A stretch of 64,000 nt of DNA from Ampelocalamus luodianensis (lineage: Eukaryota; Streptophyta; Magnoliopsida; Poales; Poaceae), in NCBI GenBank assembly GCA_036346255.1, contig CM070624.1:19996626-20060625 (forward strand), given 5' to 3'. Made by a program: the position numbers and the translations under genes. The notes below the pieces were generated by a model. That model searched no databases, was not told the origin of the DNA, and saw only the letters and a program-made list of their open reading frames with translations. This document shows, one piece after another, positions 10,200 through 20,550 of the stretch; the stretch's first letter is position 1, and every line of letters starts with the position of its first letter.

Positions 10200-13190
10200 G
10201 GTGGGTTGATCTCGGTGCTAATGTTCACGTATGTTACGATATTTTCTTGTTTTCTTCTTACGAGCAAATAGGGCTTCCTCCGTCCTAATGGGAAACGGGT
10301 TGCATGCTTCTGTTCTTGGTGTTGGCACGGTAGAACTGAAGCTTATTTCAGGGAAGATTGTCCACTTGAAGAACGTGCAGCATGCTCCTACAATAAACAA
10401 GAACCTAGTTAGTGGTTCTGTTCTATGCAGGGATGGTTATAAGTTAGTCTTTGAGTCAAATAAAATTGTAATGTCTAAGTTCGGGAATTTTGTTGGTAAA
10501 GACTATGAGAGCGGAGGCTTGTTCCGCCTAAGTACTTTAGAGTCTTGTTATAATCTGAATGTTGCAACTGGTTTAAATAAATATGAGGCAAATATTTGGT
10601 ATTCTCGTTTCTGTCATATTGGTTTTGATAGTATTGCTAGAATATCCAGATTAGATTTAATTCCAAAATGTGAAATTGTCAAAGGATCAAAGTGCCAGTC
10701 ATGTGTGCAAGCAAAGTAGCCTCGCAAACCCTTTAAGGGATTAGAGGACGAAAAGAACTTGGCACCATTAGATCTTGTTCATTCAGATTTGTGTGAAATG
10801 AATGGATTGTTGAAAAAAGGAGGCAAAAGATATTTTTAACTTTTATTGATGATGCAACACGCTCTTTGCTATGTGTATTTGCTAAAAACTAAGGATGAAG
10901 CTTTAAACTACTTTAAGACTTATAAGGCCGAGGTTGAGAACCAACTAGAGAAGAAAATAAAAAGACTATGGTCTGATTGTGGAGGAGAGTACATCTCTCA
11001 TGAATTTTCTCAGTGCATTACGAGCATGGAATAGTCCATGAATTTACACCACCATATTCACCCCAATCAAATGTGGTAGCTGAGAGGAAAAACCGGACAC
11101 TAACAGACTTGGTTAATGCCATGTTAGAGAGTGCTGGTATGCCTAAGACATGGTGGGGGGAAGCTATATTGACAGCAACTTTCGTCCTAAACAGAGTAAT
11201 CACTAAAAAGAGTGATATTACTCCATATAGGGATGGAAGGGGAGAAAACTCAATGTCAATTTTCTGCGAACTTGGGGGTGTTTGGCCAAGGTCAATATAC
11301 CATTGCAGAAAAAGAGAAAGCTTGGACCTATAACAATCGATTGTATTTTTTTAGGATATGCTCATAATAGCACGATCTATAGATTTTTAGTAGTTAAATC
11401 AGAAATTCCTGAGATTATTGCTAACACAATAATGGAGTCTAGAGATGCTTCATTCTTTGAGGATTATTTTCCTATGAGAATAGTAGGCAGTACTTCACAA
11501 ACCGAGAATGTTCAAACTGAAAATATTGAAAGTGAGAATAATCAAACTTCTCAACTTCCCACCATCTCTGAACCAATATGTAATATCCCTGAGGAGGATA
11601 ATAATCTAGTCACAGAAGCTCTTCGTAGGAGCAAGAGACAAAGGGTTGAGAAAACCTTTGGTGATGACTTTATTGTATACCTCGTGGATGATGTGCCAAA
11701 AATCCTTTCAGAGGCTTATGCATCTTCTGATGCTGAGTATTGGAAAGAAGCAGTCCGTAGCGAGATGGACTCTATCATGGCTAATGGGACTTAGGAGATC
11801 ACTGATCGTCCTATCGGGTGCAAACATGTAGGATGTAAGTGGATCTTTAAAAAGAAACTAAGGCCTGATGATACTATTGAGAAGTACAAGGTAAGACTTG
11901 TGGCCAAGGGTTACACCTAGAAAGAGAGAGAAGATTTCTTTGATACCTATTCTCCTGTTGCCAGACTAACCACCATCAGAGTGCTCCTTGCGTTAGCATC
12001 TTCTTATGATCTACATGTCCATCAAATAGATGTAAAGACAGCTTTTCTTAATGGAGAGTTGGAGGAAGAAATCTATATGGATCAACCTGATGGTTTTGTG
12101 ATTTCTGGATAGGAAAATAAGGTATGTAAATTATTGAAATCCTTATATGGTCTAAAGCAAGCACCTAAACAATGGCACAAGAAATTTGATAAAACTTTAA
12201 CATCTGCTGGCTTTGTTGTGAATGAAGCTGATAAATGTGTATATTATCGTTATGGTGGGGTCAAGGAGTGATCTTGTGTCTATATGTAGATGACATACTT
12301 ATATTTGGAACAAACATTGCCGTAATTGACGAGGTCAAATCTTTTTTATCTCGATGCTTTGATATGAAAGATTTAGGAGAGGCAGATGTTATTCTGAATA
12401 TTAAATTAATCAAGAACGAGGATGGATCACTTTGAGCCAATCCCATTATGCTGAGAAAATCTTAAGCCGTTTTGGCTATGAGAATTGTAAAATTTCTCCA
12501 ACGCCCTATGATACAAGCATTAAGCTTCGAAAGAACCAAGGGTTAGGAAAAGATCAATTAAGATTTTCACAAATTATTGGATCACTTATGTATCTATCTG
12601 GTGCCACAAGACCTGACATATCATTTGCTGTGAGCAAATTAAGTCGGTTTACTTCTAACCCAGGAGATGATCACTGGGAGGCACTTGAGAGAGTGTTGCA
12701 CTATTTGAGAGACACAACCTCATATGGAATTCACTATACTGGGCATCCTTCTGTATTAGAAGGATATAGTGATTCAAATTGGATCTCTGATGCAGATGAG
12801 ATCAAAGCTACAAGTGGTTATATCTTTATCCTAACAGGAGCTGCAGTTTCATGGAGGTCGTGTAAATGACTATATTGACGAGGTCAACTATGGAGCGTAA
12901 CTTGTAGTACTAGACACACCATCGTTGAGGCCGAATGGCTTAGAGAGCTTCGTTGGACTTGCCACTGGTTGAGAAACCAATACCAAGAATCCTAATGTAC
13001 TTTGATAATCAAGCGGTGTTGATTAAGGTTACAAGTACTAAGGATAACATGAAGTCCTCGGACATGTGAAGCGTAGACTTAAATCGTCGAGAAAATTGAG
13101 AAACTCCGGAGTGATTACTGTGAATTATATACGCACTGAGAAAAATCTGACAGACCCTTTCACAAAGGGGCTACACGGAAGACGATTTCC
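10200..13190 (+). pseudogene. copia pol remnant (protease, integrase, RT, RNase H)
   Basis: Order of recognisable parts: a protease-like WWVDLGANVHVC near 10200 (catalytic DSG altered to DLG); pre-integrase ending GSKCQSCVQAK at 10685-10717; integrase with FIDDATRS (10839), WSDCGGEY (10970) and YSPQSNVVAERKNRTL (11055-11105); reverse transcriptase with KVRLVAKGYT (11890), DVKTAFLNGE (12030) and the catalytic LYVDDIL at 12280-12300; RNase H from about 12760. Stops occur near 10719, 10838, 11793, 11920, 12110 and 12433, plus frameshifts. The longest open parts are 10231-10719, 11282-11794 and 12432-12869. Confidence 0.85.
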
Positions 13191-13788
13191 GTTGCATCTA
13201 TGGACATGGGAATGAGGCCCATTGGAGTTGCAACTCAACAGTAACTCATACCTTCTTGATCGGAGATCCCGTGACTTAGGCAATGGGAAAAACAAGTTGA
13301 TGTTGTAACAAGAGAGTATATATTCATTGAATCCATGTCCTAATGGACAAATTACTCTTGTCTGTATGGAAGGTTAGCATAAAGCCTTAATATATTCTGT
13401 TGTCCAAATGAGAAAAAGGTATTAGCCTGCAGGATACCTAGAAAGGATATATCTACTTGAGCCCAACTGTGAGGTCGCAGTTCACGAGAATAGGGCATTC
13501 TCTAGAAAGCTCATGAGCAGATAAGGGAGCATGACCAAATAATGCTCCGTTTAGGCACAGTTCTTTGACAGCCTAGTATCAGTTGAGATTTCAAGTGAAA
13601 TTTAATCACAAAAAGCTGTGAATTCAAGACATGGTCCATTCATCAGCTGTGAGAAGATGAATCTTGTCATTCTAGGTGCAAGTTCAACCCGTACAGGACT
13701 TACACTAAAAGACTGGTATATTAACATTACTTCAGCACAATATCTTTGATATCCTTTTTGCTTCTTGCTTTGGAATTGGTGGGGGATT

Positions 13789-14751
13789 GTTAGAAATTGG
13801 CCCATATGAGTGAGGCCTATTTTCTATAATTCCAAAGCATTTATGGTTTAATACCATATTGCTAAGGCAAGGTGGAGGTGACCAATATATAAGGTGGAGT
13901 CCTTACCACTCCTTGAAACATGTGACACATGGATGAGGGTGGCAGGAGGAGGGCTTTGGCTAAATACACACGTGCACGCACGCACGCACGCGCGCGTGTG
14001 TTCGCGTATTTTCGCGTGAAAAATCGCGTGACTTGTGACGCGCGACCGTGCCGTGACGTGGTGCGTCATTTGGCAGACCAAGTCCACCTTAATTTTGCCG
14101 AACCATTCATCTCTCTATCTCTGTTTGAATGAGATTCAAATGTTTGAATTTGAGGCTTTATTGGGTGATGATGACAGACAGTTATCAGTGGGTAAATAGC
14201 TGGTTAAGTGTGACATTACGGTGGGTAAATGGTCGTTAAGTGTGTCGATTACGATGGGTAAATGGTCGCTTAATCTGTCGATTACCGCATTATATATATG
14301 CCTGGAGACGTCTAGTGCATAGAGCTTAGAAGAATAGCCTCCATTCTTTCTTCCTTCTAATCTGTGATGTTGTATTGCGCCGTCTGAACCTTGCCGACTC
14401 TTCTTCTCGGCGTGCACCGTGAAGAAGAGAAGCGGTATCTCCGAACCGTTGCTGCCGTGAAGACCTGCACTGGGGCGGCAATAAGGTTTCTGGGCAGCGC
14501 ATCTGCGCGACCGCTTGTTGCACTGCGACATCTACGTTTCTGCACTGCATCAAGTCTGCGCAGATTCCTATTCTTCATCAGACCCATCTGTAAGTCTACT
14601 GTGTGATTGATTGACGTGTTTACATCCTGTTTTTCATATATTGTGAAGTACAATGAGTTGTCTTCTATCAATACTGTTTTATGCATCATTAGTATTTTGT
14701 AATATTTGTCTTCTAATAAAATTTGGAATTAAAATATTACCATCATTTTCA
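13789..14751 (+). repeat. 3' LTR of the copia element
   Basis: About 963 bp starting TGTTAGAAATTGG. It is longer than the 5' copy mainly because of extra, similar TGGGTAAATGGTCG-type units near 14180-14260 and a CG-rich expansion near 14040-14060. It ends at CATCATTTTCA, where alignment to the 5' LTR stops. The many point differences and indels between copies imply an old insertion. Confidence 0.8.
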
Positions 14752-14819
14752 ACACTTTATAGTTTTTCCGTGCCAAACGTACAATCGGAGCGTATACTGA
14801 CGGATATCACTCATCATAT

Positions 14820-15275
14820 TCTCTTTTTTTCTAGAGTCAGATACAAATGGTGTTGGATATCTTTCCCACCCCATATTGGCCCCGCGAGCCTTCGGTGGTC
14901 GGTTAGATAAAAATTATCTGCTTCTTTTGTATCCCTACACAGGACATTGGACAATAAGAGTGCAATCAGGGCGAATACGAGAGAGATTATGCGTGAGACG
15001 TCGAAGGAAAAACACTCAGTGTCCACTGCCTGCTCAGATGCATCAACTCACCTATGTGTTATCCTATTTTTAAGTGGAGTCACAATAGACTTTTCTCATA
15101 CCACCTGACATACGGACACATACAGATAGGTATCGCCCATCTCGTATCCTATTCCATATTTTGTTCTCGGAGTCGAGTCGAGCATAGATAGTATCGGATA
15201 CCTATTTATCTCTTTCGTATTTGGCCCATAAACCTTCGATCAAACGGGAATTAGCTGCTTCGTTTGCACCGTTAG
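14820..15275. repeat. Dispersed repeat, copy 1 (hAT-like, flanks PLAC8 exon 4 on the left)
   Basis: This segment is collinear with 15895-16306. Shared landmarks in order are GCGAGCCTTCGGT, ACATTGGACA, CAATAGRCTTTYCTC, GTATCCTATTCC and a terminal ATTA-x-CTGCTTCGTTTGCACC. On the minus strand copy 2 starts GTAGGGGTGCAAACGGAGCG, which resembles hAT termini of the TAGGGGTG type. I found no TSD here, so the class is a guess. Confidence 0.5.
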
Positions 15276-15315
15276 TCGCAAATGTTTTGATCAGCTTTCT
15301 TGTCGGTTCTTCCAG

Positions 15316-15530
15316 GATGGCACGCGAATATGGAGAGGATGGGGAAGGCCGCTTGTGCCGAATGCAAGCGGGAAGGATATATCCATGATCAGTGTCAACT
15401 TCCAATTTCTGCGGCCTCGCGTGTCGTTTCCAAGCTATATTCGGTGTTGTGCTTTTCAGTTGCATTATGTTGTCGTCCTCCGGCCCCCACCATGTGTGAT
15501 GTTCATATGGTCATATGGACTTTTCAATAA
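15316..15530 (+). pseudogene. PLAC8 pseudogene terminal exon
   Basis: The acceptor TTCTTCCAG is followed by codons for GWHANMERMGKAA, the expected continuation of exon 3 (TI-G|GWHAN in matching phase). The frame then runs on for about 55 codons to a TAA at 15528-15530 without resembling the family tail. The true end may be lost or the frame may have shifted. It lies between two copies of a dispersed repeat. Confidence 0.65.
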
Positions 15531-15894
15531 GATCAGTCAACTCTGTGTGTGAAAACAGACATCCTTTACTTTTCTTACTCATCAGTCATTACATAGTGCC
15601 TTTTTGCATTTTTCAAGCCTTCCAGTACCTATAGAGCGTGTGAAGTGTGAACGTGTCTGCAATTCTGCGTGTCAGAGTTGAAGTCGGACATGGATAGTAT
15701 CGAATACCCATTTCTCTAGTGGCGTAATTGGCCCATGGCCAGGACTCGGGCCGCAGCCGTGGAGCTTGAACTGTGCGCTGTCTCACACTGCAGAACAGCC
15801 GTGGAGCCATGGATTCATGTGACATTTGGATCCCTGGCTTCGGGCCATTGCCCCGGCGGCCCAAGGCCCAGCTCCACCTCTGCATATCTCCATC

Positions 15895-16306
15895 ATGTAT
15901 TCGCTCAACGAGCCTTCGGTCGGTCGGACGAAAATTATCCGCGTCTTTTGCACCCCTTTACAAGACATTGGACAGTAAGAGTGCAATCAAAGCAAACACA
16001 TAGAGGTTATTCGCTGAGATGTCGAATGAAAAATACTCAATATCCTCTGCCTTCTCAGATGCAGCAACCCACCTATCTATTATCTTGTTCCTGAGTGAAG
16101 TTACAATAGGCTTTCCTCGTACCACTTGGCATGTGGACTCGTACGGACGGATATATGTCATATTGTATCCTATTCCGTATTTTTTTTTCTCGAAGTCAGA
16201 GTCAGATGGATAGTGTCAAATACCCATTTCTCCATACTGTATTCGCTCCGCGAACCTTCGGTCGATCGAAAATTATCCGCTCCGTTTGCACCCCTACTAA
16301 AACACC
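15895..16306. repeat. Dispersed repeat, copy 2 (hAT-like, flanks PLAC8 exon 4 on the right)
   Basis: Collinear with 14820-15275. A third partial terminus of the same kind, ATTATCCGCGTCTTTTGCACCCC, lies inside at 15937-15959. The right end, ATTATCCGCTCCGTTTGCACCCCTA, ends near 16306. Repeated copies of one terminus suggest successive nested or tandem insertions of related short elements. Confidence 0.5.
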
Positions 16307-16506
16307 ACCGGTGGCTAGTAACAAATTCCAAGCAATTATCAGTAGAGTGATCCAAAGCTTGAAGTTAATTTGTAGGGTCAAATATGCTACTACACATGTC
16401 AAATCTCATAATATTCTAGAAGTAATGGGTTTTTGTGCAAATGCTGAAGGGGCGGGTGAAATGACTTCGGAATTGGTTAGAATTAGATGATCCTCCAACC
16501 CCGTAC

Positions 16507-16804
16507 AACTTGTTGACAACATATCAGGTGCACATGGTCATATTGGTGAACATATGGACATACTCGCTCAGGGCTGTTGGATCCAAAACAGATGAACATG
16601 ATGAGGAGGACACGTAGACGCGCGAGGGGGGTTTTCGGAAAATATCAAGTGCTCGGGGGACAAAACGTAAGATGACATAAGTGGAGTGGGGAGTTCCATC
16701 GCTTTCGATCTTGTTCGCCCGTTTTGGATCTAATGGCCCTGAGTGAGTATGTCTATATGTTCACCAATATGATCATGTGCACCTGATATGTTTCCCAATT
16801 TGTT
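16507..16804. mobile_element. Foldback MITE with arms of about 85 bp
   Basis: The left arm 16507-16592 and right arm 16719-16804 are inverted copies at roughly 85-90 percent identity by eye. Shared blocks are CATATCAGGTGCACATG, TCATATTGGTGAACATAT and TCAGGGC...ATCCAAAAC. About 125 bp of non-repeated DNA separates them. No coding sequence is present. I could not fix a TSD, so the superfamily is undetermined; long arms with a short spacer fit a small MULE or foldback element. Confidence 0.75.
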
Positions 16805-18400
16805 AGGGCATGTACAATGCACAACAACCCCAAAGAAAGAGAATGCTCCACATTAGTATAAACCACTCTACATAAATTTCTTCCCTCAAATACATTGTAG
16901 CTTTAGGTGGTGGTTTGGAATACTTGTATTTCAGCTCTTGTTGTTTTTTTTTTCATTTCGGTCCCTGTAATATTTCAATTTGGAACCCTAGAACCAAAAA
17001 AGTAATTTTACACACTCCCTCTCCAAACACGAGTCCACTTGTCAGCCACTTCTCTCTCTCTCATCTCCCCTCCCACCATCGTCTCTCTCCCATCGCCTCC
17101 CTTCTCTCTCTCATCGTCATTCCCCGATTGGCCGTCGCCGCTCATCACTACTCCACAGCTAGACCATGTAGGATCTGGTCGACCCCATTTGAATCTATCC
17201 TGATCTGGTCGTCATCGCCTCGCTCCATAACCCCCATCTCCACGTGTCATCTTCCTCAACATCGAGCGCCCGCCATCGCTTTCATTCCTAGTCCGCCGCC
17301 ACCGGGCCCGACAACCTTGTCCGACCCTAGTCTGGCCACCGCCGAACTCGCCCCGTCTGGATCTGGCTTCAAAGGTGGTGGAAAGAGGTGCCCCACTCTC
17401 TCTCCCTACCTTCGTTCTTCCTCCATGTATGGAACACCCCTATCATTTTCCTCAAGCCACCACCTCCTCTACAGGCCGCTCTGACATACTGCAATCACCC
17501 TCCTCACCTCTATGGTGGTAGCCGAACCTACCTGGATCTGCGGGGCACTCGGCTAAGGCGACGCGTTGTACATGCTTTTAGACGAATATCCTACAACGGT
17601 ACCAGCGTGCTGCCAGATTATAATTACAAAAATTATTGCCCACCTCAGCCGTTGGATTGTGTAGATATCCCACGTCATGCCAACACCACTTAAAACACAT
17701 TTCACAAAAAAGCCCCTCCAAATCACAGTACATTTTACACAAAGCACCCTCACTCCACACCCTTCTTCCCCGCCTCTCTCCCGCAACGGGGATAGCGACA
17801 CAGCGAGGACTACTGGATTTTGCCGCTCGTGGGGATGCACGGTGAGCTGTGGTGGCTGGAATTAGCGGAAGGGACAAGACACGACCATCCTGTGCTTCTT
17901 CCCTAAATCCTCAGCAAAAAATTGGGGCAAAACTTACACTGATCGGGACATCAATTGCAGCTTATTGAAAAATAGAAGGATTCAAATCTTAAACCCAAAT
18001 CAACAAGAGAATACAGAGTGAGAAATAGAGAGATGGAAACAGATAAAATGATAGACAAGGAAATAGGCGGATGCAAGTGTGGGCGCAACTCCGATGTGTC
18101 CTCCCTTAACCGAGCTCAGTCGTGAGCTCGCGTACTCTGGCTGGTGGCTCCAGTGTGGCCTCTCGTGGGACAAAGCTGAGGAAGTGGGAGAGAAAAAAAA
18201 GAAGGGAGTGATGATGATGGAGATAGATGAGTTGGGATTCTTTTTACAAAAACAAAAACGGGGCGGGAAAGATGGGTGGAAATCAAGACTTTGGTGCATA
18301 TTAGTGGGGGCATGTACGTTGCAACAGAGTCATAAAAGATGGTGGGATGTATCGTAGACAAAATCATAAACCGTGCAGTAAATATCATTTTCTGACAAGC
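16805..18400. other. CT-rich and low-complexity DNA, no gene recognised
   Basis: A GGGCATGTAC motif occurs at about 16806 and again, in the same orientation, at about 18309. Both resemble termini of plant MITEs, but no inverted partner was found. The interior is rich in CTCTCTC runs (17040-17120) and long open frames exist on both strands. These translate to serine/proline-rich low-complexity peptides and look like composition artefacts. Confidence 0.4.
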
Positions 18401-19560
18401 GCGTCGTTGGCGACGGTGATGGTCAACCGGAGATGTGATCGGTCGGGGCTTGAGCCACTGCCGATGCGGGTCGGCGCGATGAGCCTCTGTTCTCCCATCC
18501 CCCTCGCCCCTCTCTCTCCTCTCCTCCCGACCCACCATCGCCTCCATCTCCCTTCCTGCTGGAGCCTCCGCGTGTCGATAGTGACGGTAGTACTCGACCG
18601 AAGATGTGGAGCAGAAACGAGGTGGGTGAGTTGAGGGCGGGGAGGGGAAGTGGTGGGCGGTTGGGGTGGGGGAGGGATTCACGAGCAGTTCGGGTTCGTT
18701 GTTTTTTTGTATGAGGGGTGGGACGATCGTCCCACTGCGTGAGGGTAAACCCCTTCTTTTATTAGTTGGGAATATAATGACTCACATCAAAATTTTCAGA
18801 TTTGCAACTTTTAGTATATTTGCATTTGATATGTACTCGTATTGTAGTATCTACCCACACAATTGCGTAGGTCAATCGCTAGTTATTTGAAAGGTCTACA
18901 AAATCGATGATGTCAATTAGTGCGCAATTGATCAAAACCATAGACCAACCTCCAGTTAGTGGAATGTTATTGACTAGTACGGCTTAGTTATAGTGCTCCA
19001 ATCAGCAAGTGTAGCGAGGATGATTCACCCATCGTCGGGCTACCGACAACCTAGATTGAAAGGTTTGGGAAGCTCGGTGCATGAACCCTGTTAGAAAGTG
19101 GACGTTGAAGATCGACGTCGCTGACACACCCTTTGCTTCTACTGATCACGCGAGGAAGACGTAACTAGTGGACACCATAGAAAATGATGAAGCTGATCCA
19201 ATTGACTAGATCGCACGCTCAAAAAGATCGAAACAAGTTTCTTGTCGGCACACACTAAAGAGCGTTTTCATAGCTAAATTAACAATTTTACACAAATACT
19301 TTTCATATGTACAGTTAAAACTTATAGATCACATAAAGATTCTCATGACGTAGTAAAATCTTGCGTTGTTCATTGAATTGATGGAATGGATCAGTGGGTT
19401 GCCAAATAATTCCCTAACTATTAGGTGTGGTGGTCGATGGCTAGAGTTCAATTCACACTCCGTTGGATATTTCTACGCATTTTCAGCGTGGTTTTTGAAA
19501 TTTGATGAGGTGACTTTGTGAGATGATATTAAAGAAAGGGACTGTATATTCATAAGATGT
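18401..19560. other. Unassigned DNA
   Basis: GC-rich to 18670, then AT-rich. No splice-bounded coding block, RNA gene or inverted repeat with a TSD was recognised. Confidence 0.4.
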
Positions 19561-19572
19561 ATGAAATTTTCT

Positions 19573-19702
19573 TAAGTTTAAATTATTTGTTGTGATCATT
19601 GGATCAATATCCAATCATATGACATCTATTGGATCAATATCCAATCATATGACACACAATCTCTACACAAATTCAATGATCACAACAAGTAATTTAAATT
19701 TA
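19573..19702. repeat. Hairpin-capable inverted repeat enclosing a 30-bp tandem duplication
   Basis: The arms 19573-19602 and 19673-19702 are near-perfect inverted copies (AAATTATTTGTTGTGATCATT against AATGATCACAACAAGTAATTT). Between them ATTGGATCAATATCCAATCA occurs twice with a 30-bp period, and TTGGAT-CAAT-ATCCAA is itself a small palindrome. This is probably the core of a short MITE; the outer boundary was not determined. Confidence 0.65.
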
Positions 19703-19789
19703 AAAAAATTATAAACAACTTAAAACTAGCAAAACCGTTAAAGAAATAAACTATTCCCCTGACTTAAACACTCGATTATTCCCTGACCA

Positions 19790-20415
19790 CATTGCTCCTG
19801 GACCTTGGCCATCCGGCCGGACCCGATAACCCTGTCCACGGACGTGTCGCCCGCGAGAAAGATCGCGCCCCATCGGACGTTCCCAATTCCGCCACGAGCT
19901 GCATCACGAACCGCGGACAGGGCCGGACAGGTTCGGTTGATCCGGCGACACCCCGCAAAAGGCAGCCGTGTGTCGCCTGCCCCGCTCCACCCTGCTCCCC
20001 CGACCGGCCGGGGCGGAGGTACACCTGTCGGTGTACGTGCAGCAGTGCCCCTTTGCAAATGGCGCCGGGGCGACGTGGCCGAGCGCCGCACCGCACCTCC
20101 GCCCCATATTTTACTCCCCCAAATCCCCACTTGCGGTCGCTCGCTCCACTAGCTGTCCAGCCTCCACCCTCTCTCCTTCCTCTCTCTACAAGAGCAGCAG
20201 CGCCCCGTCCAAATCCAGCTCAAATCTCTCGCCTCGCCGTGCGCCGCTTGGTGCCTCCCGTCCGCGCCCGCTTGCCTCGTTCCTCGCTTGGATCGAGCCG
20301 ATCTATCCCCATGCCTCTCGGTGCCCTTCTGTCCCGTAGCTTGTTGAGCTTGTTGATTGCATGATTGCATCTATGCAGCTCCTGCATGATCTGCTTCCTC
20401 AAAATCGTAGCTCCC
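19790..20415 (+). promoter_or_regulatory. CpG-rich 5' region and leader of the gene starting at 20416
   Basis: CG-dense DNA from 19790 to about 20340 contrasts with AT-rich DNA on both sides, as at many grass 5' ends. CT-rich runs (20155-20195) resemble plant 5' UTR pyrimidine patches. A possible TATA-like ATATTTTA lies near 20105. The transcription start cannot be fixed from sequence alone. Confidence 0.45.
20311..20364 (+). other. Upstream ORF, 17 codons
   Basis: An ATG in the leader opens MPLGALLSRSLLSLLIA and stops at TGA 20362-20364, 51 bases before the proposed main start. Another ATG at 20386 is in frame with the main exon and could be the true start. If transcription starts upstream, translation could be dampened by this frame. 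Confidence 0.35.
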
Positions 20416-20550
20416 ATGGCCTCCCAATTTGCTCTTTCCAGTGTCGCGTCCACCCCATCTGATCGCGCTGGCTTTGATTTTGGTGTCGCCCTTTCTACCC
20501 CGTTACCTCCATCTAGGGTTTCAAGCTCAAGCTCGGCGACGGCGTCTCAG
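20416..20550 (+). CDS. First coding exon of an unidentified gene
   Basis: The ATG sits in a strong context (GCTCCCATGGCC). It opens 45 codons, MASQFALSSVASTPSDRAGF onward, rich in Ser/Ala/Thr with few acids. That could be an organelle transit peptide or a disordered N-terminus. It ends TCTCAG|GTGAAA, a good splice donor in phase 0, followed by strongly T-rich intron-like DNA; read-through would stop at 20608-20610. I do not recognise the protein. No convincing next exon was found; the exon-like block at 31413 is a MADS relic. The next exon may lie beyond transposons or be lost. Confidence 0.5.

Larger units (their letters stand above)
8394..14751 (+). mobile_element. Ty1/copia LTR retrotransposon, degenerate, in PLAC8 intron 3
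   Basis: Two long terminal repeats in the same orientation enclose a decayed gag-pol. Domain order is gag, protease, integrase, reverse transcriptase, RNase H; having integrase before reverse transcriptase defines copia. A purine-rich GGTGGGGGAT sits immediately before the 3' LTR. The primer-binding site is poor: near 9343 there is only a damaged TGGT...GGAGC. I see no clean 5-bp TSD, and the sequences after the two LTR copies diverge at CATCATTTTCA, so either end may be off by tens of bases. In-frame stops and shifts make it non-autonomous. Confidence 0.85.
6106..15530 (+). pseudogene. PLAC8 / cell-number-regulator family gene, broken and transposon-filled
   Basis: Four exon-like blocks reconstruct the family. 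Exon 1, 6106-6202, encodes the W-S-T-G-L-C-G-C-F-D-D stretch. Exon 2, 6309-6380, encodes CLTFFCPCVTFGRIAEVVD, holding the CPC signature. Exon 3, 7998-8208, holds the second hydrophobic segment and the CVHWCCE and CQEYRE motifs. Exon 4, 15316-15530, opens with GWHANMERMGKAA. PLAC8 proteins are small cysteine-rich membrane proteins linked in plants to organ size and metal efflux. Splice sites are canonical and phases agree between blocks. Exon 3 has a frameshift near 8005-8010, a stop at 8085-8087, a one-base loss near 8142 and a four-base gain near 8170. After residue KAA, exon 4 does not resemble the usual short tail. Introns 2 and 3 carry three insertions. I judge it a pseudogene. Confidence 0.8.

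Noticed and set aside
16915..17484. 189-codon plus-strand open frame
   Set aside because: Serine/proline/histidine-rich, arises from a CT-repeat region, and has no family resemblance; overlapping frames are equally open.
16806..18325. A single MITE between two GGGCATGTAC motifs
   Set aside because: The motifs are in the same orientation, so they cannot be the two ends of one inverted-repeat element; no TSD was found.
18116..18682. 188-codon minus-strand open frame
   Set aside because: Low-complexity His/Pro/Arg-rich translation of GC- and CT-biased DNA, with no splice or start context.
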